DNA from: Streptomyces fradiae ATCC 10745 = DSM 40063
Lineage (GTDB): Bacteria; Actinomycetota; Actinomycetes; Streptomycetales; Streptomycetaceae
Direction of reading: 5' to 3'
Assembly: GCF_008704425.1 (NCBI RefSeq)
Contig: NZ_CP023696.1
Span: forward strand, 4,876,501-4,940,500
DNA length: 64,000 bases
The position numbers were made by a program, and so were the translations under genes. Shown here one piece after another: positions 53,993 through 63,857 of the stretch; within the stretch, counting starts at the first letter, position 1; every line of letters starts with the position of its first letter. The notes below the pieces were generated by a model that had not been told where the DNA came from, searched no databases, and worked only from the letters and a program-made list of their open reading frames with translations.

Positions 53993-56900
53993 CTAACGCT
54001 CCTGGTTGTAGGTACTACCCGGGCCACTGTGTCGATCGTAAGTGGCCGATCCGTTCATGTCCGTCCCCGCACTGCGCCCCTTCTGGACGCCGCGCCGCAG
54101 GTTGCTCAACCTGCCGCGGACGTCTTCGGGGGCGCGGGAGACCTGTGGGCCGCCCTGCGGGGTCTGTTCCGCGGTTCCCTCGACCAGGTTCGCCTTGGGA
54201 ACCCGGCGGGGCAGCCCGGAGGCCGTCACCCCGCCGGCCTTCGGCTCCTTGAGCTTGCCGGCCCGCTGCCAGCGCTCGTCGTTCGCCGAACGCCAGTCAC
54301 CGGTCCGCTCGGTCTCGCTCGCGGAAGCCTGCCGGACCGGCTGGACCTGCCGGTCCTGGGTGTCCTGCCGGTGGTTTCCGTTCAGGTTCGTCCGCTCCGC
54401 CGCGCGCTGGCTGCCACGGCGCGGGAGACCCGCCTCGGTCAGCTCGTGCGCGGCGTCGGGCTCGGAACCCGGACGGTCGAAGCCTACGCCGTCCCGCTCG
54501 TTCGCGGGAGCGGCGGGCGCGGATTCCGATTCGCCGCCGTAGCCGCCGTCGTAGCCGCCCTCGTACGTGGCGGTGGCCGGCCACCCGCCCTGCTCGGACC
54601 CGGAGTCGAACCGGCCGTCGGGCGACGGCTGTCCGGCGGTCCCGTCCGGGTAGCCGCCCTCCGGATACACGGGGCCCGGGTACTGTCCGGCGGTCTGCAC
54701 GCCGCCGTCCGCGTAGCCGTCCTGGCGGTACTCGCCGGTGTCCTGGCCGTACCCGCCCTCCGCGCCGTGGCCCTCGGCGCGGTAGCCGTCGGCCGGGTAG
54801 CCGCCGGTCTGGTACTCGCCGGTCTGGTACTCACCGGACTGGTACTCACCGGTCTGGTACTGGCCGTCCTGGTACCCGTCCGTTCCGCCCTGGTGGCCGC
54901 CGTCCCGGTACCCGTCGGCCGGGTGGCCCTCCCGCGGCGGTACGTCGCCGTACCCGGGCTGCTGCCCGTAGCCGCCCTGGTCGTGGCCGGCGTGGGCGTC
55001 CTGCCCCTCGTACGGGGCCTCGTAGCCGCCCTCGTACCGCTCCTGCTCCCCGCCCTCGGCGGACGGACCGCCCTGGAGCTGGGCGCCGAGCGCGGCACGG
55101 CGCTCCTCGCGCATCAGGGAGCGGCCCACCGGGTTCAGGGCGGTGCCGTCCTGCTGCTGCTCGTAGCGGGAGTCGTCGAAGCCCAGCTCCGCGGCGGTCC
55201 GCAGCGGGGCCGGCTCGTACGCCTGCTGCTCCGGGATGATCTGGGAGACCGTGAAGTCCTCCTGCAGCGGCTCGCCGCCACCGCCGTGGGTGATCGCGTC
55301 CGGCAGCATGACCAGCGAGGTCGTCCCGGCCTGCTCGCCCGAGGGGCGGAGCTGGACGCGGATGCCGTGCCGGTCGGCGAGGCGGCCGACCACGAAGAGG
55401 CCCATGCGCTGGGACACCGCGACGTCCACCGTCGGCGGGTTGGCCAGCTTGTGGTTGATGTCGGCGAAGTCCTCGGCGGTCAGGCCGATGCCCTTGTCGT
55501 GGATCTCGACCATCACCCGGCCGTCCGGCAGACGGGTGGCGGTGACCCGCACCTTCGTCTGCGGCGACGAGAAGGTGGTCGCGTTCTCCAGCAGCTCGGC
55601 GAGCAGGTGCACGAGGTCGGTCACGGCCTGGCCGTGGATCTCCGCCTCGGGGACGCCCGACAGCTCGATGCGCTCGTACTGCTCCACCTCGGAGGTGGCG
55701 GCGCGCATCACGTCGACCAGCGGGACCGGCTGGTCCCAGCGGCGGCCCGGCTCCTCGCCGGCGAGGATCAGGAGGTTCTCGCCGTTGCGGCGCATGCGCG
55801 TGGCCAGGTGGTCCAGCTTGAAGAGGTTCTCCAGCTGGTCCGGGTCGGCCTCGTTGTTCTCCAGGTCCGTGATGAGGGTGAGCTGGCCCTCGATCAGGGA
55901 CTGGTTGCGGCGCGACAGGTTGGTGAAGATCGCGTTGACGTTGCCCCGCAGCAGGGCCTGCTCGGCGGCGAGCCGGACCGCCTCGCGGTGGACCTGGTCG
56001 AAGGCGCGCGCGACCTCGCCGATCTCGTCCCGCGACTCGATCGGGATCGGCTCGACACGGGTGTCGACCTTGCCGGGGTCGGTCCGGGACAGTTGGTCGA
56101 CCAGCATCGGCAGGCGCTGCTCGGCGACGCCCAGCGCGGCGTGGCGCAGGCGGCGCATGGAGCGGCTCATCTGCCGGGCCATGAGGCCGGCCAGGACGAA
56201 GGCGGCGAGCAGGGCGACCACGACGACGCCGCCGTTGACGAAGGCGTCGTTGCGGGCCTCGTCGGCGATGCGGGAGGCCTCGTTGAGCGCCTTGGTCAGC
56301 AGCTCCTTCTCGACCTCGGTGTAGCCGTCGAACTTGGCCGTGGAGACCGCCATCCAGGTCTCGGGGGTGACGCCGCCCTCCTTGCGCTTGACGAGCGCGC
56401 GGATGTCGTCGGCGTCCTCGGCCGCGCCGATCTCCCGGGTCATCCCCTCGAAGACCGACTTCTCGCCCGTGGCGGTCTCGGCGACCGGGGGCTGCACCCC
56501 GGAGGAGGAGAACTCCTTGGCGCCGTCCTGGGCCTTGCGGGTCATGACCTCGCCGAGGCGGTCGACGTCCTCCTGCGTACCACCCGAGACGAACTCGCCG
56601 ACGGCGATGTCCTCCAGGTAGGCGTACGAGTTGAACGCCTTCGACTGGGCCTTGAAGACCTCGTCGTCCTTGCTCGGGCGCAGCAGCAGGTGCATGCCGA
56701 TCGAGCGCTGCAGCGACTCGGCGGCCTTGGCGAGCTGCACGGCGTAGACGGTGCGGCCGAAGCTGGTGACGTTGCCGGTGCCGAGGCCGAGCTCGTTGGA
56801 GAACTCCATGAGCACGTGCTGGACGGCGGTGTAGCCCTCCTCGGTCTTCACCGGGTCGAGGGCCTTGGTGTACGCCGCCTTGCGCAGGTCCTGCAGGCGC

Positions 56901-57427
56901 GGCTCCTCCTTGCGGAACAGCGTCAGGCGGCGCTGGAGGCCCTGCCCGTCGTCGGGCATGTCGCGGACGGCCTCGTCGAACTTGCGCTTCGCGGCGTCCG
57001 TGACGGCGTACGCGTCGGTGACGGCGCCCGTCTCGCGGTCGTCCGGGCTCTTGGCGGTGAGCAGCGGTTCGGCGGTCAGGTCCCGCTCGTTCAGCAGCGC
57101 CTGGCCGTACTCGGAGGCAGCCTGCACGATGCGCGTGGTCTTCTCCGCGTCCAGCGCCTCCTGCCAGGTGTCGACGGACGACTTCACCTGGAAGCCGCCC
57201 ATGACCAGGCCGATGATCACCGGGAGCAGGAGGATCGCGTTCAGGCGGGTCGCGACGCGCCAGTTGCGGGGGGAGAACCGGTTGGGGTCGCCGACCGGGG
57301 CGCCCGCGCCGGCCGATCCGGCCGGGGGTGTCGCGGGCCCGTCCGCAGGCGGCGCCGCCGTGCGCGGCGGCGGGGTGAAGTTCCCCCGCGCCTGCTGCTC
57401 CGCGGCGCTCTTCGTGCTTCGCCTCAC
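53993..57427 (-). CDS. cvnA2: CvnA, sensor-kinase-like membrane protein (downstream conservon)
   Basis: 1144 aa. TM1 ~63-81, extracytoplasmic nitrate-sensor-like (NIT) domain to ~395, TM2 ~396-414 (NGGVVVVALLAAFVLAGLMA), HAMP, linker, HATPase ~560-725 (ELLENATTFSS, IHDKGIGLTAEDF, GLFVVGRLADRHGI), then a ~400-aa hydrophilic tail with EYQTG repeats and a conserved end (GLPRRVPKANLVEGT, DVRGRLSNLRRG). There is no classical phosphorylation H-box, as for other conservon CvnA. GTG start with GAGAGG. Confidence 0.92.
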   Translation of the reverse strand: MRRSTKSAAEQQARGNFTPPPRTAAPPADGPATPPAGSAGAGAPVGDPNRFSPRNWRVATRLNAILLLPVIIGLVMGGFQVKSSVDTWQEALDAEKTTRIVQAASEYGQALLNERDLTAEPLLTAKSPDDRETGAVTDAYAVTDAAKRKFDEAVRDMPDDGQGLQRRLTLFRKEEPRLQDLRKAAYTKALDPVKTEEGYTAVQHVLMEFSNELGLGTGNVTSFGRTVYAVQLAKAAESLQRSIGMHLLLRPSKDDEVFKAQSKAFNSYAYLEDIAVGEFVSGGTQEDVDRLGEVMTRKAQDGAKEFSSSGVQPPVAETATGEKSVFEGMTREIGAAEDADDIRALVKRKEGGVTPETWMAVSTAKFDGYTEVEKELLTKALNEASRIADEARNDAFVNGGVVVVALLAAFVLAGLMARQMSRSMRRLRHAALGVAEQRLPMLVDQLSRTDPGKVDTRVEPIPIESRDEIGEVARAFDQVHREAVRLAAEQALLRGNVNAIFTNLSRRNQSLIEGQLTLITDLENNEADPDQLENLFKLDHLATRMRRNGENLLILAGEEPGRRWDQPVPLVDVMRAATSEVEQYERIELSGVPEAEIHGQAVTDLVHLLAELLENATTFSSPQTKVRVTATRLPDGRVMVEIHDKGIGLTAEDFADINHKLANPPTVDVAVSQRMGLFVVGRLADRHGIRVQLRPSGEQAGTTSLVMLPDAITHGGGGEPLQEDFTVSQIIPEQQAYEPAPLRTAAELGFDDSRYEQQQDGTALNPVGRSLMREERRAALGAQLQGGPSAEGGEQERYEGGYEAPYEGQDAHAGHDQGGYGQQPGYGDVPPREGHPADGYRDGGHQGGTDGYQDGQYQTGEYQSGEYQTGEYQTGGYPADGYRAEGHGAEGGYGQDTGEYRQDGYADGGVQTAGQYPGPVYPEGGYPDGTAGQPSPDGRFDSGSEQGGWPATATYEGGYDGGYGGESESAPAAPANERDGVGFDRPGSEPDAAHELTEAGLPRRGSQRAAERTNLNGNHRQDTQDRQVQPVRQASASETERTGDWRSANDERWQRAGKLKEPKAGGVTASGLPRRVPKANLVEGTAEQTPQGGPQVSRAPEDVRGRLSNLRRGVQKGRSAGTDMNGSATYDRHSGPGSTYNQER

Positions 57428-57817
57428 TCGACCAACAACCTCTCGGCGTCGGCACCTAGGATGTGCCGTTCTTCTGCTTCAGAGCCGTACTACTCAGGAG
57501 TTCGTGCATTGCAGCACGTAAAGCGGCCGCGCTCCAAACAGCCCGATCGAGCGAATCCCTTCACACCGTGCGACAGATAAAACGGGCATAAAGAGCAGGG
57601 GTCGTCATAAGGTCGAGCCTGTGTGCGCACAGCGGTACCAGCCGGATGCGTCTCGTGTCCGCAGGGTCGCAATTCTCTGTCGAAATGTTATGAACGTCCC
57701 GGGCGGGCCGTGTCGGATGACACAGCCCGCCCACCGGATGCCTACGACAACTGCCGTATACCTTCGTCCACTTGTTGATCGACTTGCCGCGGCCCGTGAT
57801 CGGCCGCCCGGGAGTCC
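57428..57817. other. Gap between the two conservons
   Basis: Lower GC than the flanks, no gene seen. TGTGCGCACA (57622-57631) is a perfect palindrome. GCGGCC (57789-57794) with GGCCGC (57802-57807) may be a weak terminator for the upstream conservon. The promoter of cvnA should lie here (toward 57440-57600); I cannot fix its hexamers. Confidence 0.55.
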
Positions 57818-58408
57818 CTACTTCAGTCGTGCCATGAGGGCGTGTTCGACGAGGGTGATGAGGGCGCTCTTGGCGTCCGCGCGGTGGCGGGCGTCGGTGG
57901 TGATGATGGGGGTGTCGGGGCCGATCTGGAGGGCTTCGCGGACTTCGTCGGGGGTGTAGGGCTGGTGTCCGTCGAAGCCGTTGAGGGCGATGACGAAGGG
58001 CAGGCCGCTGTTCTCGAAGTAGTCGACGGCGGGGAAGCAGTCGGCCAGGCGGCGGGTGTCGACGAGGACGACGGCGCCGATGGCGCCGCGTACGAGGTCG
58101 TCCCACATGAACCAGAAGCGGTCCTGGCCGGGGGTGCCGAAGAGGTAGAGGATCAGGTCCTGGTCCAGGGTGATCCGGCCGAAGTCCATGGCGACCGTCG
58201 TGGTCTTCTTGTCGCCGGTGTGGGTGAGGTCGTCGATGCCCGCGGACGCGGACGTCATGACGGCCTCGGTACGCAGCGGGTTGATCTCCGAGACGGCGCC
58301 GACGAACGTGGTCTTGCCCACGCCGAAGCCGCCCGCCACCACGATCTTCGCGCTGGTCGTCGACCGACCCTCGGTGGCCGTCCCGCCGCTAGAGCTTCCG
58401 AAGTCCAC
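57818..58408 (-). CDS. cvnD1: CvnD, Ras-like GTPase (upstream conservon)
   Basis: 196 aa, same GTPase as the downstream copy: P-loop GGFGVGKTT, FGTPGQDRFWFMW, NGFD. Differs in the first ~13 residues (SSSGGTATEGRSTTSAK), at one residue in HTGDKKTTT and at the last residue (K instead of R). GTG start overlapping cvnC by 20 bp. Last gene of its operon. Confidence 0.92.
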   Translation of the reverse strand: MDFGSSSGGTATEGRSTTSAKIVVAGGFGVGKTTFVGAVSEINPLRTEAVMTSASAGIDDLTHTGDKKTTTVAMDFGRITLDQDLILYLFGTPGQDRFWFMWDDLVRGAIGAVVLVDTRRLADCFPAVDYFENSGLPFVIALNGFDGHQPYTPDEVREALQIGPDTPIITTDARHRADAKSALITLVEHALMARLK

Positions 58409-58799
58409 TGAGCACCCTTTCGAGCAGCGTCACATCCGGCGTTCCGCCGGCCTCTCCGTTTCCGGGCTGGTGGATCGCCACCATGCCCGCCTCCGCCAGG
58501 TCGGCGACGAGGATCCGCGCCACGCCGAGCGGCATCGACAGCAGGGCCGAGACCTCGGCCACGGACTTCACCTCACGGCAGAGGTGGCAGATCCGCTGGT
58601 GCTCGGGGAGCAGGGTGGCGAGGTGCGCCGGATCGGCCGTGGTCGACACCAGCGCCTCGATGGCGAGCTGGTAGCGCGGCCGGGTCCGGCCGCCGGTCAT
58701 CGCATAGGGACGGACCAGCGGCTGATCGCCTTCATGCCCGTACGCGGCGTCGTCATACGACGCGCCGTACGGATCGTGAGAGGCGGGGGGCGGGGTCAT
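58389..58799 (-). CDS. cvnC1: CvnC, DUF742 protein (upstream conservon)
   Basis: 136 aa, about 45 residues shorter at the N-terminus than the downstream CvnC and lacking the Gln-rich part. Core as before: LVRPYAMTGGRTRPRYQLAIEALVSTTADP, EHQRICHLCREVKSVAEVSALLSMPLGVARILVADLAEAG. ATG 58799 with GGAGG. The 136-bp gap to cvnB holds no obvious hairpin. Confidence 0.9.
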   Translation of the reverse strand: MTPPPASHDPYGASYDDAAYGHEGDQPLVRPYAMTGGRTRPRYQLAIEALVSTTADPAHLATLLPEHQRICHLCREVKSVAEVSALLSMPLGVARILVADLAEAGMVAIHQPGNGEAGGTPDVTLLERVLSGLRKL

Positions 58800-58935
58800 G
58801 AATCCTCCGGTCGTGACAGCAGGTGGTCTGCGTGCCGTCTGACTGGGCCGGTGGGGGGCCGGATGGGGCGGCCGACGGTTTAGATGACACAAAGCCGGAA
58901 GGCGGGTACGGAGGGGCGTACCCGCCTGGCCGGGA

Positions 58936-59358
58936 TCAGTGGAGCAGGCTGCCCTGGAGCTCCGCGCGGAGGTCCGGGGTGAGGACGCTGCCGGCACGGT
59001 CCACCAGCAGCGCCATCTCGTAGCCCACGAGGCCGATGTCGCACTCGGGGTGCGCCAGGACGGCCAGGGACGAGCCGTCCGAGACGGACATGAGGAAGAG
59101 GAAGCCGCGCTCCATCTCCACCACGGTCTGGTTGACCGGACCGCCCTCGAAGATGCGGGACGCGCCCGCGGTCAGCGAGGTCAGACCGGACGCGACGGCG
59201 GCCAGCTGGTCGGCACGGTCACGCGGGAAACCCTCCGACATCGCCAGCAGGAGTCCGTCGGCGGAGACCACCACCGTGTGCGACACCCCGGGGGTGTTGT
59301 CCACGAAGTTGGTGATCAACCAGTTCAGATTCTGCGCCGCCTGGCTCATCGCGCTCAA
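58936..59358 (-). CDS. cvnB1: CvnB, roadblock/LC7 protein (upstream conservon)
   Basis: 140 aa roadblock/LC7 protein differing from the other CvnB by only a handful of residues. TTG 59358 is used (SAMSQAAQ) because GGAG lies about 8-9 bases before it; ATG 59349 is the alternative. The TTG overlaps the cvnA stop (TTGA). Confidence 0.92.
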   Translation of the reverse strand: MSAMSQAAQNLNWLITNFVDNTPGVSHTVVVSADGLLLAMSEGFPRDRADQLAAVASGLTSLTAGASRIFEGGPVNQTVVEMERGFLFLMSVSDGSSLAVLAHPECDIGLVGYEMALLVDRAGSVLTPDLRAELQGSLLH

Positions 59359-62300
59359 AACTCACGCTCCTGCTGGTGAGTGGGGCCGACCTGGAAGCTG
59401 CCGGTGTTGCCGGAGCCTGCCTGCCGTCCCTGCTGGATACCGCGCCGCAGGTTCGTCAGGCGGCCCCGGACGTCGTCGGGGGCCCGCGAGACCTGCGGAC
59501 CGGACTGGTGCGGCTGCTCCTGCGCCGTGCCCGGCACCAGGTTGGCGCGCGGCACCCGGCGGGGGAGGCCGGAGGTGGTCACGCCGCCGGCCGCGGGCTT
59601 GCGCACCCGCTCCGCCTGGCGCACCAGTTCGTCGTTGGGCGTCGTACGCCAGCCCTGGGCCGCGGCGTCGGAGCCGCCGCCCCGCTGCGCCTGGCCGGGG
59701 CCCTGGTGCCGGCCGGAAGCCGCCGGGTCCTGGCCGAAGCCGCCGGGAGCCTGGTTCCGCTCCGGGGCCTGGCCGAGGCCGCCCTGCTGGGGCACCGCGT
59801 GGGCCGGGCGGCCGGGCGCGGAGCGCTGCGGCTGACCGGACTGCGGCTGCTGCGGCACGACCGGGGTGGGCATCGTCTGGTCGGGCGCCGCGTACGGCTC
59901 GCCGCCCGGACGGCCCTGGTGGCGGCCCTGCCCGTAGCCCTGGCCCTGGGCGTCCTGGCCGTAGCCCTGGCCGAAGCCCTGGTCGGGCGACGAGAACTGG
60001 GCGGGGGCGTCCTGGCCGTAGCCCCGGCCCGGCGCGTCCTGGCCGTAGCCCTGGGCCTGGCCCTGGGCGTCCTGGCGGGGCGCAGGGGCCTGGGGGGCGG
60101 CGTTCTGGTCGCCCTCCTGCTGGCCGTGGAACCAGTTGGTCTCCAGCGTGTCGTACAGCGGCGTGCGGCCGTCGCCCGCGCCGGTCGCGGGCGGCAGGCT
60201 GCCGGCCGGCTGGCGCGGCGCGCCGAAGTCGGGGCGCGGGATCGCGGCGGTGGCCGCCGGGTCCTGGCCCAGGCCCTGGTCCTGGTTCCGGCCCTGGCCC
60301 TGGCCCGGGTACGCGTTCTGGTCGGGGTACGGGTTCTGGCCGCCCTGGCGGGTGGAGGCGTCCGGTCGCGGGCCGTCGAAGTCGGGGCGCGGGAACTCGG
60401 CCGTGGAGCCGGGGCCCTGCCGGTCCGACGGGAGCGCCGGGCGCGCGAACTGGCCGGTCGCCTCGTGCTCCTCGTGGCCGCGCGGCGCGTCCGGCGGGGA
60501 CTGCCGCGGGGCCTGGTCGCCGCCCCAGCCGCCCTGCTGGGCGCGCCCGGGGCGCTGCGGGGCGCCCGGCAGCTCGGCGCGCGGGCCGCCGGGGGCCGGC
60601 AGGGGCCGGCGCTGCTGCCCCTGGTCGCCCTGGGCCGGCTGGCCGCCGTGCGGGGCCTGGCCGCCCTGGCCGCCCTGCCACACGTCGGAGCGCGTCGGGA
60701 TGCCGCCCGGCTGAGCGGTGCCGTCCTGCGGGTTCGGGCCCTGCTCCCCGTACGGGGCCTGGCCGCCCTGGCCGCGGCCGGAGGGGCCGCCCTGCGGCCC
60801 GCCGAACAGCCCGCCGCCCTGCGGGGAGCCGCCCTGCGGGGCACCGCCCCGGCGCCCGGACTGGTCGTCGCGGCCCGGCAGCGCGGCGCGGGAGCCGGAG
60901 CCGACCTGGCCGCGCGCGGCGAGGCCCGCGGCGAGGCGGTTCTGCGGGCCGCCGCCCGGACCGGACCGCCCTGCGGCAGTCCGCCGGGGCCGTTCGGGCC
61001 GGCCGGGCCGCCCGGCTTCCTGCCGCCCTGGGTGACGTCCACGGGGAGCATGACCAGCGCGGTCGTACCGCCCGAGTCGGAGGGGCGCAGCTGGATCCGG
61101 ATGCCGTGGCGCAGCGACAGGCGGCCGACCACGAAGAGGCCCATGCGGCGGGAGACCGACACGTCCACGGTGGGCGGCGAGGCGAGCCGCTCGTTGATCG
61201 CGGCGAGGTCCTCGGGGGAGAGGCCGATACCGGTGTCGTGGATCTCGACCAGCACCCGGCCGTCGGGCAGGGCGTGGCCGGTGACGCGCACCTTGGTCTG
61301 CGGCGAGGAGAACGACGTGGCGTTCTCCAGCAGCTCGGCGAGGAGGTGGACGAGGTCGTTGACGACGCGTCCGGCGACCTCGGTGGCGGGTACGGAGGCG
61401 AGCTCGATGCGCTCGTACTGCTCCACCTCGGAGGCGGCGGCGCGCAGGACGTCGACCAGCGGCACGGGACGCGTCCACCGGCGGCCCGGCTCCTCGCCGG
61501 CGAGGACGAGGAGGTTCTCGCCGTTACGGCGCATGCGGGTCGCGAGGTGGTCGAGCTTGAACAGCGAGGAGAGCTGGTCCGGGTCGGCCTCGCGGGACTC
61601 CAGCTCCGAGATGAGCGAGAGCTGGCGCTGGATCAGACCCTGGGAGCGGCGCGAGAGGTTGGTGAACATCGCGTTGACGTTGCCCCGCAGCAGGGCCTGC
61701 TCGGCGGCGAGGCGGACCGCCTCGCGGTGCACCTCGTCGAACGCCTCGGCCACCTTGCCGATCTCGTCGCGCGAGTGGACGCCGACGGACTCCACGGACG
61801 TGTCGACGTCCTGCGGGTCGGCCTCGGAGAGCTGCTTGACCAGCTCGGGCAGCCGCTCCTGGGCGACGCGGGTGGCGGTGTCCTGGAGCCGCCGCAGCGA
61901 CGTGATCATGGAGCGGGCCACCACGAAGGCGCCGACCAGCGACACGCCGAGGACCAGCAGGATCAGGGCACCGTTGATGATCGCGTCGCGCTGCGCCTCC
62001 TGGCGCAGGTCACGGGCCTTGCCCTCCATCTCGCCGAGCAGCGTGGCCTCGATGGTCTCCATCGCGCGGAGCTTGGTCTCGGCCTCCTCGGTCCAGTCGA
62101 GGTAGGTGCGGACCGGGGCGCGGCTCAGGCCGTTCGGCTCGCGCAGCACGCGGTCGGCGTACTGGTCGGCGGCCTGGATCGCGGGGTTGCCGGAGTTCAG
62201 CGGGCCGAGCAGCTCGGTGGCGTCGCCGCCCGCGGACTCGTAGACGGAGCGGAACGACTTGAGCGAGGCGCTCTCGTTGACGTGGGCGTCCCTGGCGAAC

Positions 62301-63265
62301 TGCCGGTCGAACTCGTTGAGCCGCGGCTTCTTCGAGGTCTTGTCCGGGAGCGCGGCGGCGATGACGGCCCGCTGCATCGACGCGTACTCCTTGGCGGAGG
62401 AGAACGCCGCGAGCGCACGCGTGCGCTTGATCATGTCGGGGTTGCTGGTGGCCTGCGCCATGTCCTGCGACAGGGTGAGCAGCGACTCGATGAGCCGGTT
62501 GTACTTGCTCACCGTCGCGGAGGTCATCTGCTTGTCCGCGTAGGCGGTCTTGCGGATCTCGCCCAGCGTGATGACCTGGTTGGCGATCTGGGTGACGTTG
62601 GCGCGGATACTCGCCAGCGCCTCGTCGTCCTGGGTGTCGCCGATCTCGTCGGTGGCGCTCAGGAAGGCGCGCGTGGCCGCGTCCGTCTTCTCGCGCGGGT
62701 CCGTGATGTTGAAGTTGTCGGCGTTGGCGCTGTTGGCGATGGGGCCGGCCGACTTGTCCCGCTCCTGCTGGAGCGCCTGCGCGAGGTGGTGTGCCTCGCG
62801 GGTGAGCTTGGTGAGCAGCTGCATGTGGTCCAGCTGCTCCATGTTCTCCATGGACTCCTGGATGCGGAGTCCACCGAGGGAGGTCGCCGCGACCACGGGG
62901 AGGGCGAGCAGGGAGACGAGCCGGGTGCTGATGCGCCAGTTGCGCAGGGCTATTCGGGAGCCGGTGTCGCCGGGCACCGGGGCGTTCGGCTCCGCGTCCG
63001 GCTTGGCGGACTTCGCCGCCTTGCCCGCCTTGCTCGACTTGCCCGCCTTGTCGCGCCGTCCGGGCTTCACGCCCTTGCCGCCACCCGCGGCACCCGCCGG
63101 CTCGGGCCCGGTGGGCCCTCCCGCCGGCCGGCCGGCCTGTTCGCCGTCGCCGGCGGCCGCCGGTCCCGGGTTCTGGGTGTGCTGGGGCGAGGAGCCGCGG
63201 TCGGTCCCGCCGCGCGGCTCCTGTTCCGCCGCAGCGCTGCCATCCCTCTTGAAACGTCCCTGCAC
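59355..63265 (-). CDS. cvnA1: CvnA, sensor-kinase-like membrane protein (upstream conservon), reading frame interrupted
   Basis: About 1301 aa if the frame is restored. GTG 63265 (VQGRFKRDGSAAAEQ). Lys/Ala/Gly-rich N-terminus, TM1 ~112-130, sensor region, TM2 ~428-448, HAMP, HATPase ~600-760 (ELLENATSFSS, IHDTGIGLSPEDL). Near residue 767 (position 60963) coding moves to another frame: the continuation with PQGGSPQGGG, EFPRPDF and the conserved end GLPRRVPRANLVPGT, DVRGRLTNLRRG is in the -1 frame. The unshifted frame runs on as Arg/Ala-rich nonsense to 59579. The 5-bp tandem GGACC-GGACC at 60958-60967 accounts for the shift exactly; a one-base sequencing deletion would also do so. Confidence 0.8.
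60958..60967. repeat. 5-bp tandem duplication at the cvnA frame break
   Basis: GGACC twice in a row (plus strand). Removing one copy gives a continuous reading frame across the gene. Confidence 0.75.
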
Positions 63266-63857
63266 TAGCGTCGCAACCTCTGGACCAGGCGTCCCTCCGC
63301 GCGAGCGGACGAGACGGTGTCGGCGTCGTGGGAGCGCGAGCGCGCCCCTCGGTGAGCGTCGGTGACCGGCGCGGAACCCCCCCTTCCCACCGCCGCTCGG
63401 CGCTGCCTTGTGGCGCCCAGTTCGCCGGTCTCCATCGCGGCGGTGCGTGAGATTCCAGCACAGTGCCGGATCTCCAACAAGGGCGGTGGTCCGGCCCGTG
63501 GACCTGGTCACCACCCGTGATGACGTCCTCACGTGCGGTGGAAAGCGATCACGGAGGAATGGGGCATTAGCGTGCGAGTCGCTTACGCGTGGAGGGTGCC
63601 CCAGTCGAGATGATCAGCGGCGGAATGATGGATTCAGTGAGGTAATGCCCGAATTGGGTGTCCTCAACTACCGTCCGGAATGCCCGACTTGGGGGGTGCC
63701 CGGTGAGCAAACTCACATGCCATTGATGCGCTGTTCGCGGTAATGGCGGGGATACCGATGTTTAGCCTGACGCAGAACAGGGATGGGTCGATCCGTCAAG
63801 GGGCCCACGCCGCCCGCCCGAGCCGAGCAACGCCGAGCAACGAGGTCTGAAGCCACC
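63266..63857. other. Divergent gap between the upstream conservon and the last gene
   Basis: About 590 bp. From 63530 to 63780 GC drops noticeably, the most AT-rich stretch in the window, which suits promoters for both directions. GCCGAGCAAC is duplicated in tandem at 63822-63841. No gene with normal codon use seen. Confidence 0.55.

Noticed and set aside
53669..57580. 1303-codon plus-strand frame
   Set aside because: Antisense to cvnB and cvnA of the downstream conservon, no recognisable domain.
60940..60980. Programmed ribosomal frameshift in cvnA
   Set aside because: No slippery heptamer or evident downstream pseudoknot; the exact fit of a 5-bp duplication is simpler.
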